DNA of 35,014 bases from Candidatus Eisenbacteria bacterium (GTDB lineage Bacteria > Eisenbacteria > RBG-16-71-46 > SZUA-252), in the NCBI GenBank assembly GCA_005893305.1, contig VBOZ01000009.1, positions 20,199-55,212 of the forward strand. The letters are read 5' to 3'. This document shows, piece after piece, positions 7,367 to 14,427 of the stretch (positions within the stretch are counted from its first letter, which is position 1; each line of letters begins with the position of its first letter). Below the pieces are notes generated by a model that had not been told where the DNA came from, did not search any database, and was given only the letters and a program-made list of their open reading frames with translations. A program made the translations under genes and the position numbers.

Positions 7367-7395
7367 GAGAGAGATCGGCCAATTCGGTCTCTCTC
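7367..7395 (-). promoter_or_regulatory. Hairpin directly before the fRMsr-like gene start
   Basis: Inverted repeat with arms 7367-7377 (GAGAGAGATCG on the plus strand) and 7385-7395 (CGGTCTCTCTC), one mismatch, 7-nt loop. In the minus-strand mRNA it ends 3 nt before the ATG at 7363. The only purine-rich tract that could serve as ribosome-binding site is the upstream arm of the stem, about 20 nt from the start. A translation-control element is possible. Confidence 0.35.
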
Positions 7396-7494
7396 TTTAG
7401 CTTAGGGAGATTTCGCCAGGGGCATGAATCCAGCCGTCCGGGCGCACGGAGGCGGCCTCTATCTGATTGAAGCGACTATCGTTCCGGGGGTTAG

Positions 7495-7512
7495 GGGCGC
7501 CTCGTGGCGCCC
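7495..7512 (-). terminator. GC hairpin downstream of the ACT-like gene
   Basis: GGGCGCC (7495-7501), loop TCGT and GGCGCCC (7506-7512), starting 4 nt past the stop of the ACT-like gene. It is a 7-bp perfect stem without a U-tract. The interval from here to the fRMsr-like gene start holds no open reading frame that I would support. Confidence 0.35.
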
Positions 7513-7516
7513 AAAA

Positions 7517-7933
7517 TCATCTGGCTTTGAGTGCCCTCGCCGCTCGCGCGTAGTCCTTCGGCTTCACCCAGACGATCATCCCGTAGCGATTCCCGCCCGC
7601 TGCGAGAGCGGCGGCGGCGGTCACGCCGATGCGCGCGTCGGCCAGGCGGGCGAAGTGCCGATTCACCGCGCCGGATTTGTCCGAGCCCTGGACGAGGAAC
7701 GCCTTCTTGGGCCGGCTGACTCGCCACCCGTTCCGGCGCGCCACGCTCCGGATCTTGGAGAGGTTCTGGGCAACGAAGTCCAGCTGGGCTTTCCCCTTCC
7801 TGCCCGGGAACCCGACGTGGGCGAGGAGATTCACCCCGCCCTCGCGAATCGCGGTGAAGACCTTCGCGCCCTGCCCCGGGCGGTTCGGTACCATCAGGTA
7901 GCAGTAGTTGACCTTCTTCACACTGTCGGACAT
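7517..7933 (-). CDS. ACT-like domain protein
   Basis: A 138-residue basic protein. Residues about 7-70 read like an ACT domain: NYCYLMVPNRPGQGAKVFTAIREGGVNLLAHVGFPGRKGKAQLDFVAQN gives the beta-alpha-beta-beta pattern with the P-x-x-P-G-x turn. Residues about 75-135 may form a second, more diverged copy (KKAFLVQGSDKSGAVNRHFARLADARIGVTAAAALAAGGNRYGMIVWV). ACT domains usually bind amino acids and regulate enzymes; standalone members exist, and the ligand here is unknown. The start is well set by AAGGAGGT about 6 nt before the ATG at 7933. It lies 34 nt downstream of the DinB gene on the same strand and is probably co-transcribed with it. Confidence 0.75.
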   Translation of the reverse strand: MSDSVKKVNYCYLMVPNRPGQGAKVFTAIREGGVNLLAHVGFPGRKGKAQLDFVAQNLSKIRSVARRNGWRVSRPKKAFLVQGSDKSGAVNRHFARLADARIGVTAAAALAAGGNRYGMIVWVKPKDYARAARALKAR

Positions 7934-7967
7934 CGGAGACCTCCTTACGGATCGTGGCCGGGACGGA

Positions 7968-8426
7968 TCAGCCTTTCTTCAAGATCGCGATCTGCCCCGC
8001 GTGGTAGAGCTCATGGTGCACGGCTCCGTGGACCAATCGGAACATCTTGTACTTCTTCTTGGGGCCGTAGCCCGCATCGAGCCGAGCGGGCTTGAGCTTC
8101 GCGATCTGCCGATTGAGCTTCTGGTGGGTTGATTTCATCAACGCGACGGCCCGCTTCCAGGCGGCGGGGCTCACGTCTCGCACATCGGGCCAGTTCTCCT
8201 CGTCCGACAGGTCGATCGGATGGCCGGTCAAGCGGCCCAGGACCACGCGGTCCCACGCCTCGATGTGGAGCACGATCTCCCAGATGGAATGCGCCGTCCG
8301 AATCGGCCGCGCCGCCGCGCGCTTCGCCGTGACGCCCCTGAGAACCTCGAACAGTGCGGGCCCGTGCCACGCTCCCCCCTCGAGCGCGCGCCGGTGCTGT
8401 TCGGCCAAATGCTTGACCTCATTCAT
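7968..8426 (-). CDS. DinB/YfiT-like metal-binding four-helix protein
   Basis: A 152-residue protein with the DinB-superfamily metal triad: His54 in SIWEIVLHIEAWD, and His138 and His142 in AVHHELYHAGQIAILKK (HxxxH). The length and four-helix pattern fit the family, which includes bacillithiol/mycothiol-dependent transferases and many proteins of unknown activity. It is a probable thiol-dependent transferase or hydrolase. The ATG at 8426 has no Shine-Dalgarno and sits 6 nt after TAGGAT. It is divergent from the exported TPR gene, with 69 nt between start codons. Confidence 0.85.
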   Translation of the reverse strand: MNEVKHLAEQHRRALEGGAWHGPALFEVLRGVTAKRAAARPIRTAHSIWEIVLHIEAWDRVVLGRLTGHPIDLSDEENWPDVRDVSPAAWKRAVALMKSTHQKLNRQIAKLKPARLDAGYGPKKKYKMFRLVHGAVHHELYHAGQIAILKKG

Positions 8427-8432
8427 TCGTGT

Positions 8433-8462
8433 ATCCTAACCCTCCACCGAAGTCCGCGTCCA
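8433..8462 (-). promoter_or_regulatory. Putative promoter of the DinB-ACT operon
   Basis: Minus-strand TGGACG (8462-8457), an 18-nt spacer and TAGGAT (8438-8433), then 6 nt to the ATG. The -35 match is 4 of 6. The spacing predicts a leaderless or nearly leaderless transcript. Confidence 0.4.
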
Positions 8463-8495
8463 GATTCGGACAGCCAATATCTCTGGAGGAAGACG

Positions 8496-10145
8496 ATGAT
8501 TCGCGCCTGCTTCGCCGCCTCGCTGCTCCTTCTCTTCGCGTTCTCCACCGCCTCGGCCCAGCACGATCACGGAAGCGCGCCGGCCGGGTCCGGACCGCCG
8601 CCTCTCTATAGCGGGCTCGGCACGCTCCACCACAAGGTGACGACCAAGAGCCCCGTGGCTCAGAAATATTTCGACCAGGGGTTCCGCCTCACCTACGCGT
8701 TCAATCACGACGAGGCCGGCCGAGCGTTCCGCGAGGCGGGGCGGCTCGACTCGACGTGCGCCATGGCGTACTGGGGCCAGGCGCTGGTGCTCGGGCCGAA
8801 CATCAACATGCCGATGAGCCCCGAGGCGGAGGCGAGCGCGTATCCGCTCGCGCAGCGCGCGCAATCGCTCGCAACGGCGGCGAGCGAGCCGGAGCGCGCG
8901 TACATCGCGGCGCTCTCGAAGCGCTATGACGCGGTGGCGGGCACCAATCGCGCCGCGCACGATTCCGCGTACGCCGACGCCATGCGCGACTTGGTGAAGC
9001 GTTATCCGAACGACCTCGACGCCGCGGCGCTCTGCGCCGAGGCGCTCATGGATTTGAGGCCGTGGGATCTCTGGACGCTCGACGGGAAGCCACAGCCCGG
9101 CGCGACCCAGATCGTCTCGATGCTGGAGGGAGTTCTGAAGCGAAACCCGGACCACGTCGGCGCGCTCCATTACTACATCCACGCCGTCGAGGCCTCGCCC
9201 GAGCCGGCGCGGGCGGAGCCGTACGCGGACCGGCTCGCCAAGCTCACTCCCTACGCCGGGCACCTGGTCCACATGGCCTCGCACATTTATCTCCGCGTCG
9301 GCCGTTACGAGGACGCACAGGCGATCAACGCACGCGCCATAGCCGCGGATCGGGACTACATCAAGAAGCAGAACGTGAAGGGCATCTACACGGTCATGTA
9401 TTACCCGCACAACCTCCAGATGCGGTGGTCCGCGCTCTGCTCGCAGAGCCGCCGGGCCGACGCGATCGCGGCGGCCAAGGACCTCGCGGACGCCGTCCCC
9501 GACTCGCTGGTCCGCGAGATGCCGATGGCCGAGTTCTTCCTGCCTTCGCACTACCTGACGCAGGTGCGCTTCGGGCTGTGGGACGAGATCCTCAAGGAGG
9601 CGGCGCCTCCGGCGAGCATGCCGATGCGCCGAGCCGCCTGGCATTACGCGCGGGGAATGGCGCTTGCGGCCAGAGGGAAGAGTGCGGAAGCGGCAGCCGA
9701 GCGCGACAGCGTCGGAGCGATCGCCGGCTCGTTCCCTGCCGACGCCTATTTCAGCTTGAACCCGGCCGCCGCGGTTTTCCGATTCGCCGAGGCGCATCTC
9801 ACCGGGGAGATCGCGGCTCGAAGCGGTAAGACGGACGAGGCGGTAGCACTCCTCCAGAAGGCGGTGGGGATGCAGGATTCGCTCCACTATGACGAGCCGC
9901 CGGCCTGGAGCATGACGGCGCGGCAGTCCCTGGGCGCGGTGCTGCTCGCCGCGGGGCGCGCCGCCGACGCGGAGGCGGTCTACCGCGAGGACCTGGCGCG
10001 CTTTCCGGAAGAAGGCTGGTCGCTCTATGGGCTGACGCAGGCGCTCCGGGCGCAGAACAAGGCCAAGGAAGCGGCCGCCGCCGAGAAGAGGTTCCGTCTC
10101 GCCTTCGCCCAGGCCGACGTCACGCTCCAAGCCTCGCGCTACTAG
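8496..10145 (+). CDS. Exported tetratricopeptide-repeat protein
   Basis: A 549-residue protein. The ATG at 8496 is chosen over upstream in-frame codons because GGAGGA lies at 8485-8490 and because it yields a clean signal peptide (MIRACFAASLLLLFAFSTASA, cleavage near residue 21). The mature protein starts with a His-rich QHDHGSAPAG and a conserved-looking first block (SPVAQKYFDQGFRLTYAFNHDEAGRAFREA) typical of a family of secreted TPR proteins in Acidobacteria-like and Gemmatimonas-like genomes. TPR-like helical pairs recur throughout, with clear units near residues 60-95, 250-300 and 430-540. It probably acts as a periplasmic scaffold; no enzyme motif is seen. The HAD gene follows after 32 nt. 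Confidence 0.88.
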   Translation: MIRACFAASLLLLFAFSTASAQHDHGSAPAGSGPPPLYSGLGTLHHKVTTKSPVAQKYFDQGFRLTYAFNHDEAGRAFREAGRLDSTCAMAYWGQALVLGPNINMPMSPEAEASAYPLAQRAQSLATAASEPERAYIAALSKRYDAVAGTNRAAHDSAYADAMRDLVKRYPNDLDAAALCAEALMDLRPWDLWTLDGKPQPGATQIVSMLEGVLKRNPDHVGALHYYIHAVEASPEPARAEPYADRLAKLTPYAGHLVHMASHIYLRVGRYEDAQAINARAIAADRDYIKKQNVKGIYTVMYYPHNLQMRWSALCSQSRRADAIAAAKDLADAVPDSLVREMPMAEFFLPSHYLTQVRFGLWDEILKEAAPPASMPMRRAAWHYARGMALAARGKSAEAAAERDSVGAIAGSFPADAYFSLNPAAAVFRFAEAHLTGEIAARSGKTDEAVALLQKAVGMQDSLHYDEPPAWSMTARQSLGAVLLAAGRAADAEAVYREDLARFPEEGWSLYGLTQALRAQNKAKEAAAAEKRFRLAFAQADVTLQASRY

Positions 10146-10177
10146 GCTCGAGGCGCTCGAAGGCTCAGGGGAAGTCG

Positions 10178-10819
10178 ATGCTCTCCGCTCCGTCGCTCTT
10201 GACCTTCGACATCTTCGGGACCGTCGTCGATTGGCGGCGCGGTCTCACCGAGTCCGTACGCTCCCACGGCGTCGAAATGGGCGACCGGGAGTTTCAAGCA
10301 GTCATCGATTGGCAGGCGCGCGCCGAGTCGCAGGCGTACCAATCCTACGCCGATATCCTCGGGGAGAGCCTCGTGAGGGTCTTGCGCTTGGATCGCGAGG
10401 CCTCGCGCGCGATCGCCGCGGGGGCCGGACGGTGGCCGCTCTTCCCCGACTCCGCGGACGGCCTTCGCACGCTCATGCGCTCCGCTCCCTGCGTCGCGAT
10501 GACGAACAGCGACCAGATGCACCGCCGCCAGGTGGAGGACCAGCTCGGCTTTCGGATGAGCGGCTGGATCTGCGCGGAGGATGTGGGCTGCTACAAGCCG
10601 GCGGCCGAGTTCTGGATCGCCGTGGGCGCGCGGCGGAGCGTTCCGTTCGGCCCGGCCTGGTGGCACGTCTCGGCCTACGCGGACTATGACCTCGCGACGG
10701 CCGGCCGCCTGGGTCTCACGACCGTCTTCGTCAAGCGGCCGCACTCGATCTGGGGCCCTTCCTCGCTCGAGACCGCGGATCTTCGCGCCCTCGCTACTTC
10801 CCTTGGACGAGGCTCCTGA
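10178..10819 (+). CDS. HAD-family hydrolase, haloacid dehalogenase type II-like
   Basis: A 213-residue HAD enzyme. Motif I is TFDIFGTVVD, with nucleophile Asp11 and Asp18 in the D-x-F-G-T-x-x-D form used by L-2-haloacid dehalogenases and relatives. Motif II is AMTNSD (Thr109/Asn110/Ser111), motif III Lys140 in CYKPAAEFW, and motif IV the acidic VSAYADYDLATAGRLG near 164-180. The dehalogenase family has a similar VSxxxxDLxxAxxxG. The usual length is 220-230 aa, so it is complete. The substrate cannot be told and may be a phosphate ester rather than a haloacid. GGGGAAG lies just ahead of the ATG. Its 3' end overlaps the convergent proline dehydrogenase gene by 26 nt. Confidence 0.85.
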   Translation: MLSAPSLLTFDIFGTVVDWRRGLTESVRSHGVEMGDREFQAVIDWQARAESQAYQSYADILGESLVRVLRLDREASRAIAAGAGRWPLFPDSADGLRTLMRSAPCVAMTNSDQMHRRQVEDQLGFRMSGWICAEDVGCYKPAAEFWIAVGARRSVPFGPAWWHVSAYADYDLATAGRLGLTTVFVKRPHSIWGPSSLETADLRALATSLGRGS

Positions 10820-11714
10820 GCACGAAGGCGACGTTGGCCGGCCGCTCGGCGAGGCGGCGCATGAAGTAGGGCACCCACTGCGTGCCGAAGGTGACGTAGA
10901 CGCGGACCCGGTACCCCTCCCGCGCGAGCGACTCTTGCAGGTCTCGCCGCACGCCGAGGAGCATCTGTGCCTCCCAGTCGCCGGGCTTCCGCCCGTTCTC
11001 GCGCGCGAGGTGCTTGGCGAGGCCGAGCATCGCGACGTCGTGCGTGGCGATCGCGGGGACGAATCCCTCGGTGAAGAGGATCCGCATGAGCTTGGCATAG
11101 TTCTCGTCGACTTGCCGCTTCTCGGGGAACGCGACCTCCGCCGGTTCCAGATACGCCCCCTTGACCAGCCGGATCTTCGGGCGGAGGGGGCGGAGCCGGC
11201 GAATGTCGTCCTCGGTTCGACGGAGATACGCCTGCACGGCGAGGCCGACGTTGTCGTGGCGCGATCGGACCTGCTCGAAGAGATCGACGGTGGCGCCGCA
11301 GACTGCCGAATGCTCCATGTCGATCTCGACGAAATTCTGGAACGAGGCCGCGTCGGCGGCCAGCCGGAGCGTCAGCTCCAGGCAGAGGTCGGGCGAGAAA
11401 TCGATGCCGAGCTGGGTCGGCTTGATCGTGATGTTCCCGTCGATCTTTCGATCCGCCAGGTCCCGGAGAATCCGGTGGTAGCTCTCGTAGGCGGCCTCGG
11501 CCTCCCGCCGCTCGGTCACGTTCTCGCCGAGCTGGTTCATGATGACGAGCATCCCCTTCGCGTTCAGACCCGCGGCGGTCTGGAGCGCCTCCTCCAGCGT
11601 CTCTCCGGCGATGAAGCGGCGCGCGAAGCCCAGGCGCATCCCGGTACGGGCGATCGGTCGCGTGACGAGCGGCTTCGTGGAGAGCCAGGAGATGAAATCG
11701 CGAAGGAAGGGCAT
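10794..11714 (-). CDS. Proline dehydrogenase (monofunctional)
   Basis: A 306-residue FAD enzyme that oxidises L-proline to pyrroline-5-carboxylate and feeds electrons to quinones. Family motifs are clear: NITIKPTQLGIDF, FVEIDMEHSAV, VGLAVQAYLRRTEDD, IRLVKGAYLEP, and the substrate-binding C-terminal YFMRRLAERPANV. The length fits the monofunctional bacterial type (about 300 aa), and no aldehyde dehydrogenase domain follows. It is the last gene of a minus-strand run with the glutamine amidotransferase and FkbM methyltransferase genes, 12 nt after the latter. A TAGAGT hexamer 9 nt before the ATG could give it its own promoter. The pyrroline-5-carboxylate dehydrogenase partner is not in the window. 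Confidence 0.93.
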   Translation of the reverse strand: MPFLRDFISWLSTKPLVTRPIARTGMRLGFARRFIAGETLEEALQTAAGLNAKGMLVIMNQLGENVTERREAEAAYESYHRILRDLADRKIDGNITIKPTQLGIDFSPDLCLELTLRLAADAASFQNFVEIDMEHSAVCGATVDLFEQVRSRHDNVGLAVQAYLRRTEDDIRRLRPLRPKIRLVKGAYLEPAEVAFPEKRQVDENYAKLMRILFTEGFVPAIATHDVAMLGLAKHLARENGRKPGDWEAQMLLGVRRDLQESLAREGYRVRVYVTFGTQWVPYFMRRLAERPANVAFVLRSLVQGK

Positions 11715-11726
11715 GAGCGGGGTACT

Positions 11727-12635
11727 CTACCCGACGCGCGGGAAGAGGATGAGCTCCAGATTCTGCTCCGGGAGCGGGTGCGCGTCGAAGATCTCGGGGA
11801 TCGCGGCGACGTCGCGCGTCTCGATTCGCCCGGTCGCGGCGTCCACGATCGCGAACCGCGCGAACCGGGATCGAACGATCTCGGCGTAGGCGTCCCGCTC
11901 CAACCCGGAGCGCCGGATCCCGTAGGGCCAGAACTCGCTGATCACCGGCATTCCTTGGCGCAGGGTTTCTTGGGCGCCCCGGAACAGTCGCCCCTCGTGG
12001 CCCTGGATGTCGACCCAGACGAGACCGATCGTTCCGGGATCGACGCGCGCTTCCGTCCGGAGCAGATCGTCGAGGCGGCGCCCAGGGACCCGTACAGCGA
12101 CGCGGCGTTCCTCGCCCATCCGCGCGGAGGCGCCCGTGGTCGTGGCGCGGACGCGGTGGTCCCCGAAGTTCACGTCCGAGAGCTCCAGCTCCACCTCCCC
12201 CGCCTCCTCCGTGATCGCGACGGGGAAGGGGCGGATCCGGTCGCCCAAGCCGTTCTGCTCGATATTCCTCGTCAGTAAAGCGAAGTTGCGCGGATCCGGC
12301 TCGATCGCGATCGCCTCCCGGAAGTACCCGCGCTGCAGCATCGCGATGCAGATCATCCCGAGGTTCGCCCCCACGTCGACCAAGATGTCCCGGCCCGGCT
12401 TCCCCACGAGCCCTTCGCGCTTCAGGTAGTCCATCGAGCTCGTGATGAGATCGATCTCCCAGGCCCGGTGGATGTAGAGCGCCTTCGCGTTGTGGAGGTC
12501 CATGTTGCTGAACGAGAGGATCCCGTTCGCGGTCTGGACGGTGAGGATCCGGGGCGTACGGCCGGGGCCGCCGCGCACCATGCCCCAGCGAAGCTTGCGG
12601 TACGCGCGGCTCAGCCGCTGCCCGATCGTCGGCAT
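11727..12635 (-). CDS. FkbM-family methyltransferase
   Basis: A 302-residue SAM-dependent methyltransferase. The SAM-binding motif is VDVGANLGM (about 86-94), followed by the acidic EPDPRNFALLTRNIEQNG (about 112-129); IGLVWVDIQGHEGRLFRGAQETL near the C-terminal third is diagnostic for FkbM proteins. FkbM members O-methylate sugars, lipids or polyketides; the acceptor here is unknown. I take the ATG at 12635 rather than the in-frame codon at 12695, because the longer form would overlap the end of the amidotransferase gene and adds only low-complexity residues. Seven nucleotides separate it from the upstream stop, so the genes are probably co-transcribed. Confidence 0.88.
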   Translation of the reverse strand: MPTIGQRLSRAYRKLRWGMVRGGPGRTPRILTVQTANGILSFSNMDLHNAKALYIHRAWEIDLITSSMDYLKREGLVGKPGRDILVDVGANLGMICIAMLQRGYFREAIAIEPDPRNFALLTRNIEQNGLGDRIRPFPVAITEEAGEVELELSDVNFGDHRVRATTTGASARMGEERRVAVRVPGRRLDDLLRTEARVDPGTIGLVWVDIQGHEGRLFRGAQETLRQGMPVISEFWPYGIRRSGLERDAYAEIVRSRFARFAIVDAATGRIETRDVAAIPEIFDAHPLPEQNLELILFPRVG

Positions 12636-12642
12636 GCCCGCG

Positions 12643-13350
12643 CTAATCGTCGCCGCCGATCCGATCGACCCAGCGATCGAAGACGATGCTCCCAACCCGC
12701 CTCATCTCGCGGACGGCGCTCGGCGCCTGAGCGAGGATCCGGTCACCGTCCGCCCCCGCCTCCCGAAGCTCCTCCCCGAAGCTCTCGACCATGGCTCGCA
12801 CCATGGCCTCGTCCATCTCCATGTGGAAGAGCAGCCCGTAGGAGGCGCGCCCGTGCCGAAACGCCTGGTGAGGCGTGAGCGCCGAGGATGCGAGGGGAAC
12901 GGCGCCGCGAGGAAGCTCGAACGCATCTCCGTGCCAGTGGAACACCGCGATCTCTTGGTCCACGTCGCGCCAGATCGGGTCGTGGGCCGCCGCGTCCGTC
13001 AGCGTCACCGAATACCAACCGATCTCCTTCCGCGCGGGCTCGACCTTCGCGCCGAGCGCCGCGGCGAGTAGCTCGCTCCCCAGGCATACGCCTAGGACGG
13101 GCTTTCCGGATCGCACGGCGTCGCCGATCAGCCCGATCTCATCGCGCAGGAACGGAAGGCGACCCTGGTCATAGACGCCCATCGGACCCCCCATGACCAC
13201 CAGCGCATCCCGTCCCTCCATGGAGGCCGGGATCCGCTCCCCGGCGTATCCGCGAATGGTTTCCATCTCGATGCACCGCCGATCGAGAATCTCCGCGATC
13301 AGGCCCGGCGTCTCAGGATCCGCATGGAGCAGGACGGACACTCTCGACAC
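12643..13350 (-). CDS. Class I glutamine amidotransferase (GuaA-N-like)
   Basis: A 235-residue protein with the class I triad: nucleophile Cys89 in LGVCLGSELLA, and His176 with Glu178 in GLLFHMEMD. FHWHGDAFELP near 137-147 is typical of the standalone GMP-synthase-like amidotransferases. These proteins often act without a synthetase partner, some as gamma-glutamyl hydrolases, and no partner is present here. The start is the GTG at 13350, with GGGAGGAG about 10 nt upstream. Only 30 nt separate it from the divergent msrA start, so their promoters must overlap. Confidence 0.88.
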   Translation of the reverse strand: MSRVSVLLHADPETPGLIAEILDRRCIEMETIRGYAGERIPASMEGRDALVVMGGPMGVYDQGRLPFLRDEIGLIGDAVRSGKPVLGVCLGSELLAAALGAKVEPARKEIGWYSVTLTDAAAHDPIWRDVDQEIAVFHWHGDAFELPRGAVPLASSALTPHQAFRHGRASYGLLFHMEMDEAMVRAMVESFGEELREAGADGDRILAQAPSAVREMRRVGSIVFDRWVDRIGGDD

Positions 13351-13368
13351 GGATGCTTCTCCTCCCCG

Positions 13369-13374
13369 TATACT
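13369..13374 (+). promoter_or_regulatory. -10 hexamer of msrA with leaderless spacing
   Basis: TATACT lies 6 nt before the GTG at 13381. TCGACA 19 nt upstream is a possible but over-spaced -35. The whole divergent intergenic interval is only 30 nt. Confidence 0.4.
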
Positions 13375-13380
13375 CAGGTC

Positions 13381-14022
13381 GTGAACCTTCGAATCCTAGT
13401 ACTCGCCGCGACGATCGCCTGGGGCACGGTGGGGACGCGCGGCGACGCCGCGACGGTCGCCCAGCCGGCTCGCACGGGCGCGCCCGCCGACACCGCCACC
13501 TTCGCGGGCGGCTGTTTCTGGTGCATGGAGGCAGCGTTCGAGGCGCTTCCGGGCGTCTTCTCGGTCACTTCCGGATTTTCCGGCGGACCCGAGAAGAACC
13601 CAACCTACAACCAGGTCTCGGCCGGGCTGACCGGCCACCGCGAATCGATCCAGGTCCTCTACGACCCGAAGAAAATCACGTACGCGAAGCTCCTCGACGT
13701 CTACTGGCACAACATCGATCCGACGCAGGACGACGGACAGTTCTGCGACCGCGGGAAACAATATCGGTCCGCGATCTTCTTCCGCGGCGCGACCCAGCGC
13801 CGGAGCGCCGAGGCATCGAAGCGGGCGATCGAGAGCGGGAAACGCCTGAAGGGGCCGATCGTCACGCCCATTCTCCCTTTCACGGCATTCTGGCCCGCGG
13901 AGGAGTACCACCAGGATTACTACAAGAAGAACCCGGAGCACTATCACGCCTACCGGACCGGCTGCGGCCGCGATCGGCGCTTGCTCGAGGTCTGGGGCGC
14001 GGAGGCCCCGGTCCATTTGTAG
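13381..14022 (+). CDS. msrA: Peptide methionine-(S)-sulfoxide reductase MsrA, exported
   Basis: A 213-residue protein with a signal-like N-terminus (residues 1-24) and a complete MsrA domain. GGCFWCMEAAFEALPGV holds catalytic Cys45 and Cys48; YNQVSAGLTGHRESIQV, the DPTQDDGQFCDRGKQYRS block and PAEEYHQDYYKKNPEHY are all conserved; Cys195 near the C-terminus is the probable recycling cysteine. The enzyme reduces methionine-S-sulfoxide in proteins, here probably in the periplasm. I chose GTG 13381 over the in-frame ATG at 13324: the longer form runs into the divergent amidotransferase gene and spoils the signal peptide, whereas the GTG sits 6 nt after TATACT. No MsrB is adjacent. Confidence 0.95.
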   Translation: MNLRILVLAATIAWGTVGTRGDAATVAQPARTGAPADTATFAGGCFWCMEAAFEALPGVFSVTSGFSGGPEKNPTYNQVSAGLTGHRESIQVLYDPKKITYAKLLDVYWHNIDPTQDDGQFCDRGKQYRSAIFFRGATQRRSAEASKRAIESGKRLKGPIVTPILPFTAFWPAEEYHQDYYKKNPEHYHAYRTGCGRDRRLLEVWGAEAPVHL

Positions 14023-14043
14023 ATCGCGAGGCGGCGGCCGGGT

Positions 14044-14406
14044 TCACTCGGAGTCGAACACGCTGTAAACCCACCACCGCTGTTTCGCGCCGGCCTTCGA
14101 CCGGGCCTGCCTCTCGAAGTAGATCTTCATCTCCCGCCCCGCCGCGCTCCTGATGCGATACCAGTGCTTCCTTAGATATCGCTCCTGCATCGCGGCGCCC
14201 GGGCGCGAGTATTCCTTCCACCGCTCGAGCACCTCGGCGATGACGAGCTCTTCCCCGCGCCAAACGAAGCGCTCCGGAAGCATCGGCTCGCCCACCGCCT
14301 GGAATTCATTCTCGCCTGGCGCGGGGCTCTCCCCCGCGCCCGCGAAGAGCGGCTTGAGCGGTTCGCTGATGAGGCTCTCTTTCACGATCGAATCTCTCGC
14401 GGGCAC
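14044..14406 (-). CDS. Small conserved protein, DUF6504-like
   Basis: A 120-residue protein. The pattern of an N-terminal ISEPL, then LPERFVWRGEELVIAEVLERWKEY in the middle, then YLRKHWYRIRSAAGREMKIYFERQ and a WWVYSVFDSE end resembles the DUF6504 family as I remember it (moderate certainty). That family is small, cytosolic and sometimes encoded near translesion polymerase genes, but none is seen here. It is strongly charged and probably a compact beta-rich fold. The GTG start at 14406 has no Shine-Dalgarno and sits 6 nt after TATAGT. It is divergent from the serine-kinase operon across only 21 nt and convergent with msrA. Confidence 0.7.
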   Translation of the reverse strand: MPARDSIVKESLISEPLKPLFAGAGESPAPGENEFQAVGEPMLPERFVWRGEELVIAEVLERWKEYSRPGAAMQERYLRKHWYRIRSAAGREMKIYFERQARSKAGAKQRWWVYSVFDSE

Positions 14407-14427
14407 GATAGGACTATATCAGTCCTT
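14407..14427. promoter_or_regulatory. Shared palindromic divergent promoter
   Basis: The 21 nt between two GTG start codons contain the inverted repeat AGGACT (14410-14415), ATATC, AGTCCT (14421-14426). Minus-strand TATAGT (14418-14413) is 6 nt from the GTG at 14406; plus-strand TATATC (14415-14420) is 7 nt from the GTG at 14428. The two -10 elements overlap on opposite strands, so the genes are likely transcribed without leaders and cannot initiate at the same moment. Confidence 0.45.

Noticed and set aside
8436-10130. A 564-residue minus-strand open frame
   Set aside because: Antisense to the exported TPR gene, which has a good Shine-Dalgarno and signal peptide.
10581-12278. A 565-residue plus-strand open frame
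   Set aside because: Antisense to proline dehydrogenase and the FkbM gene and overlapping the HAD gene in another frame; low-complexity Arg/Glu-rich translation.
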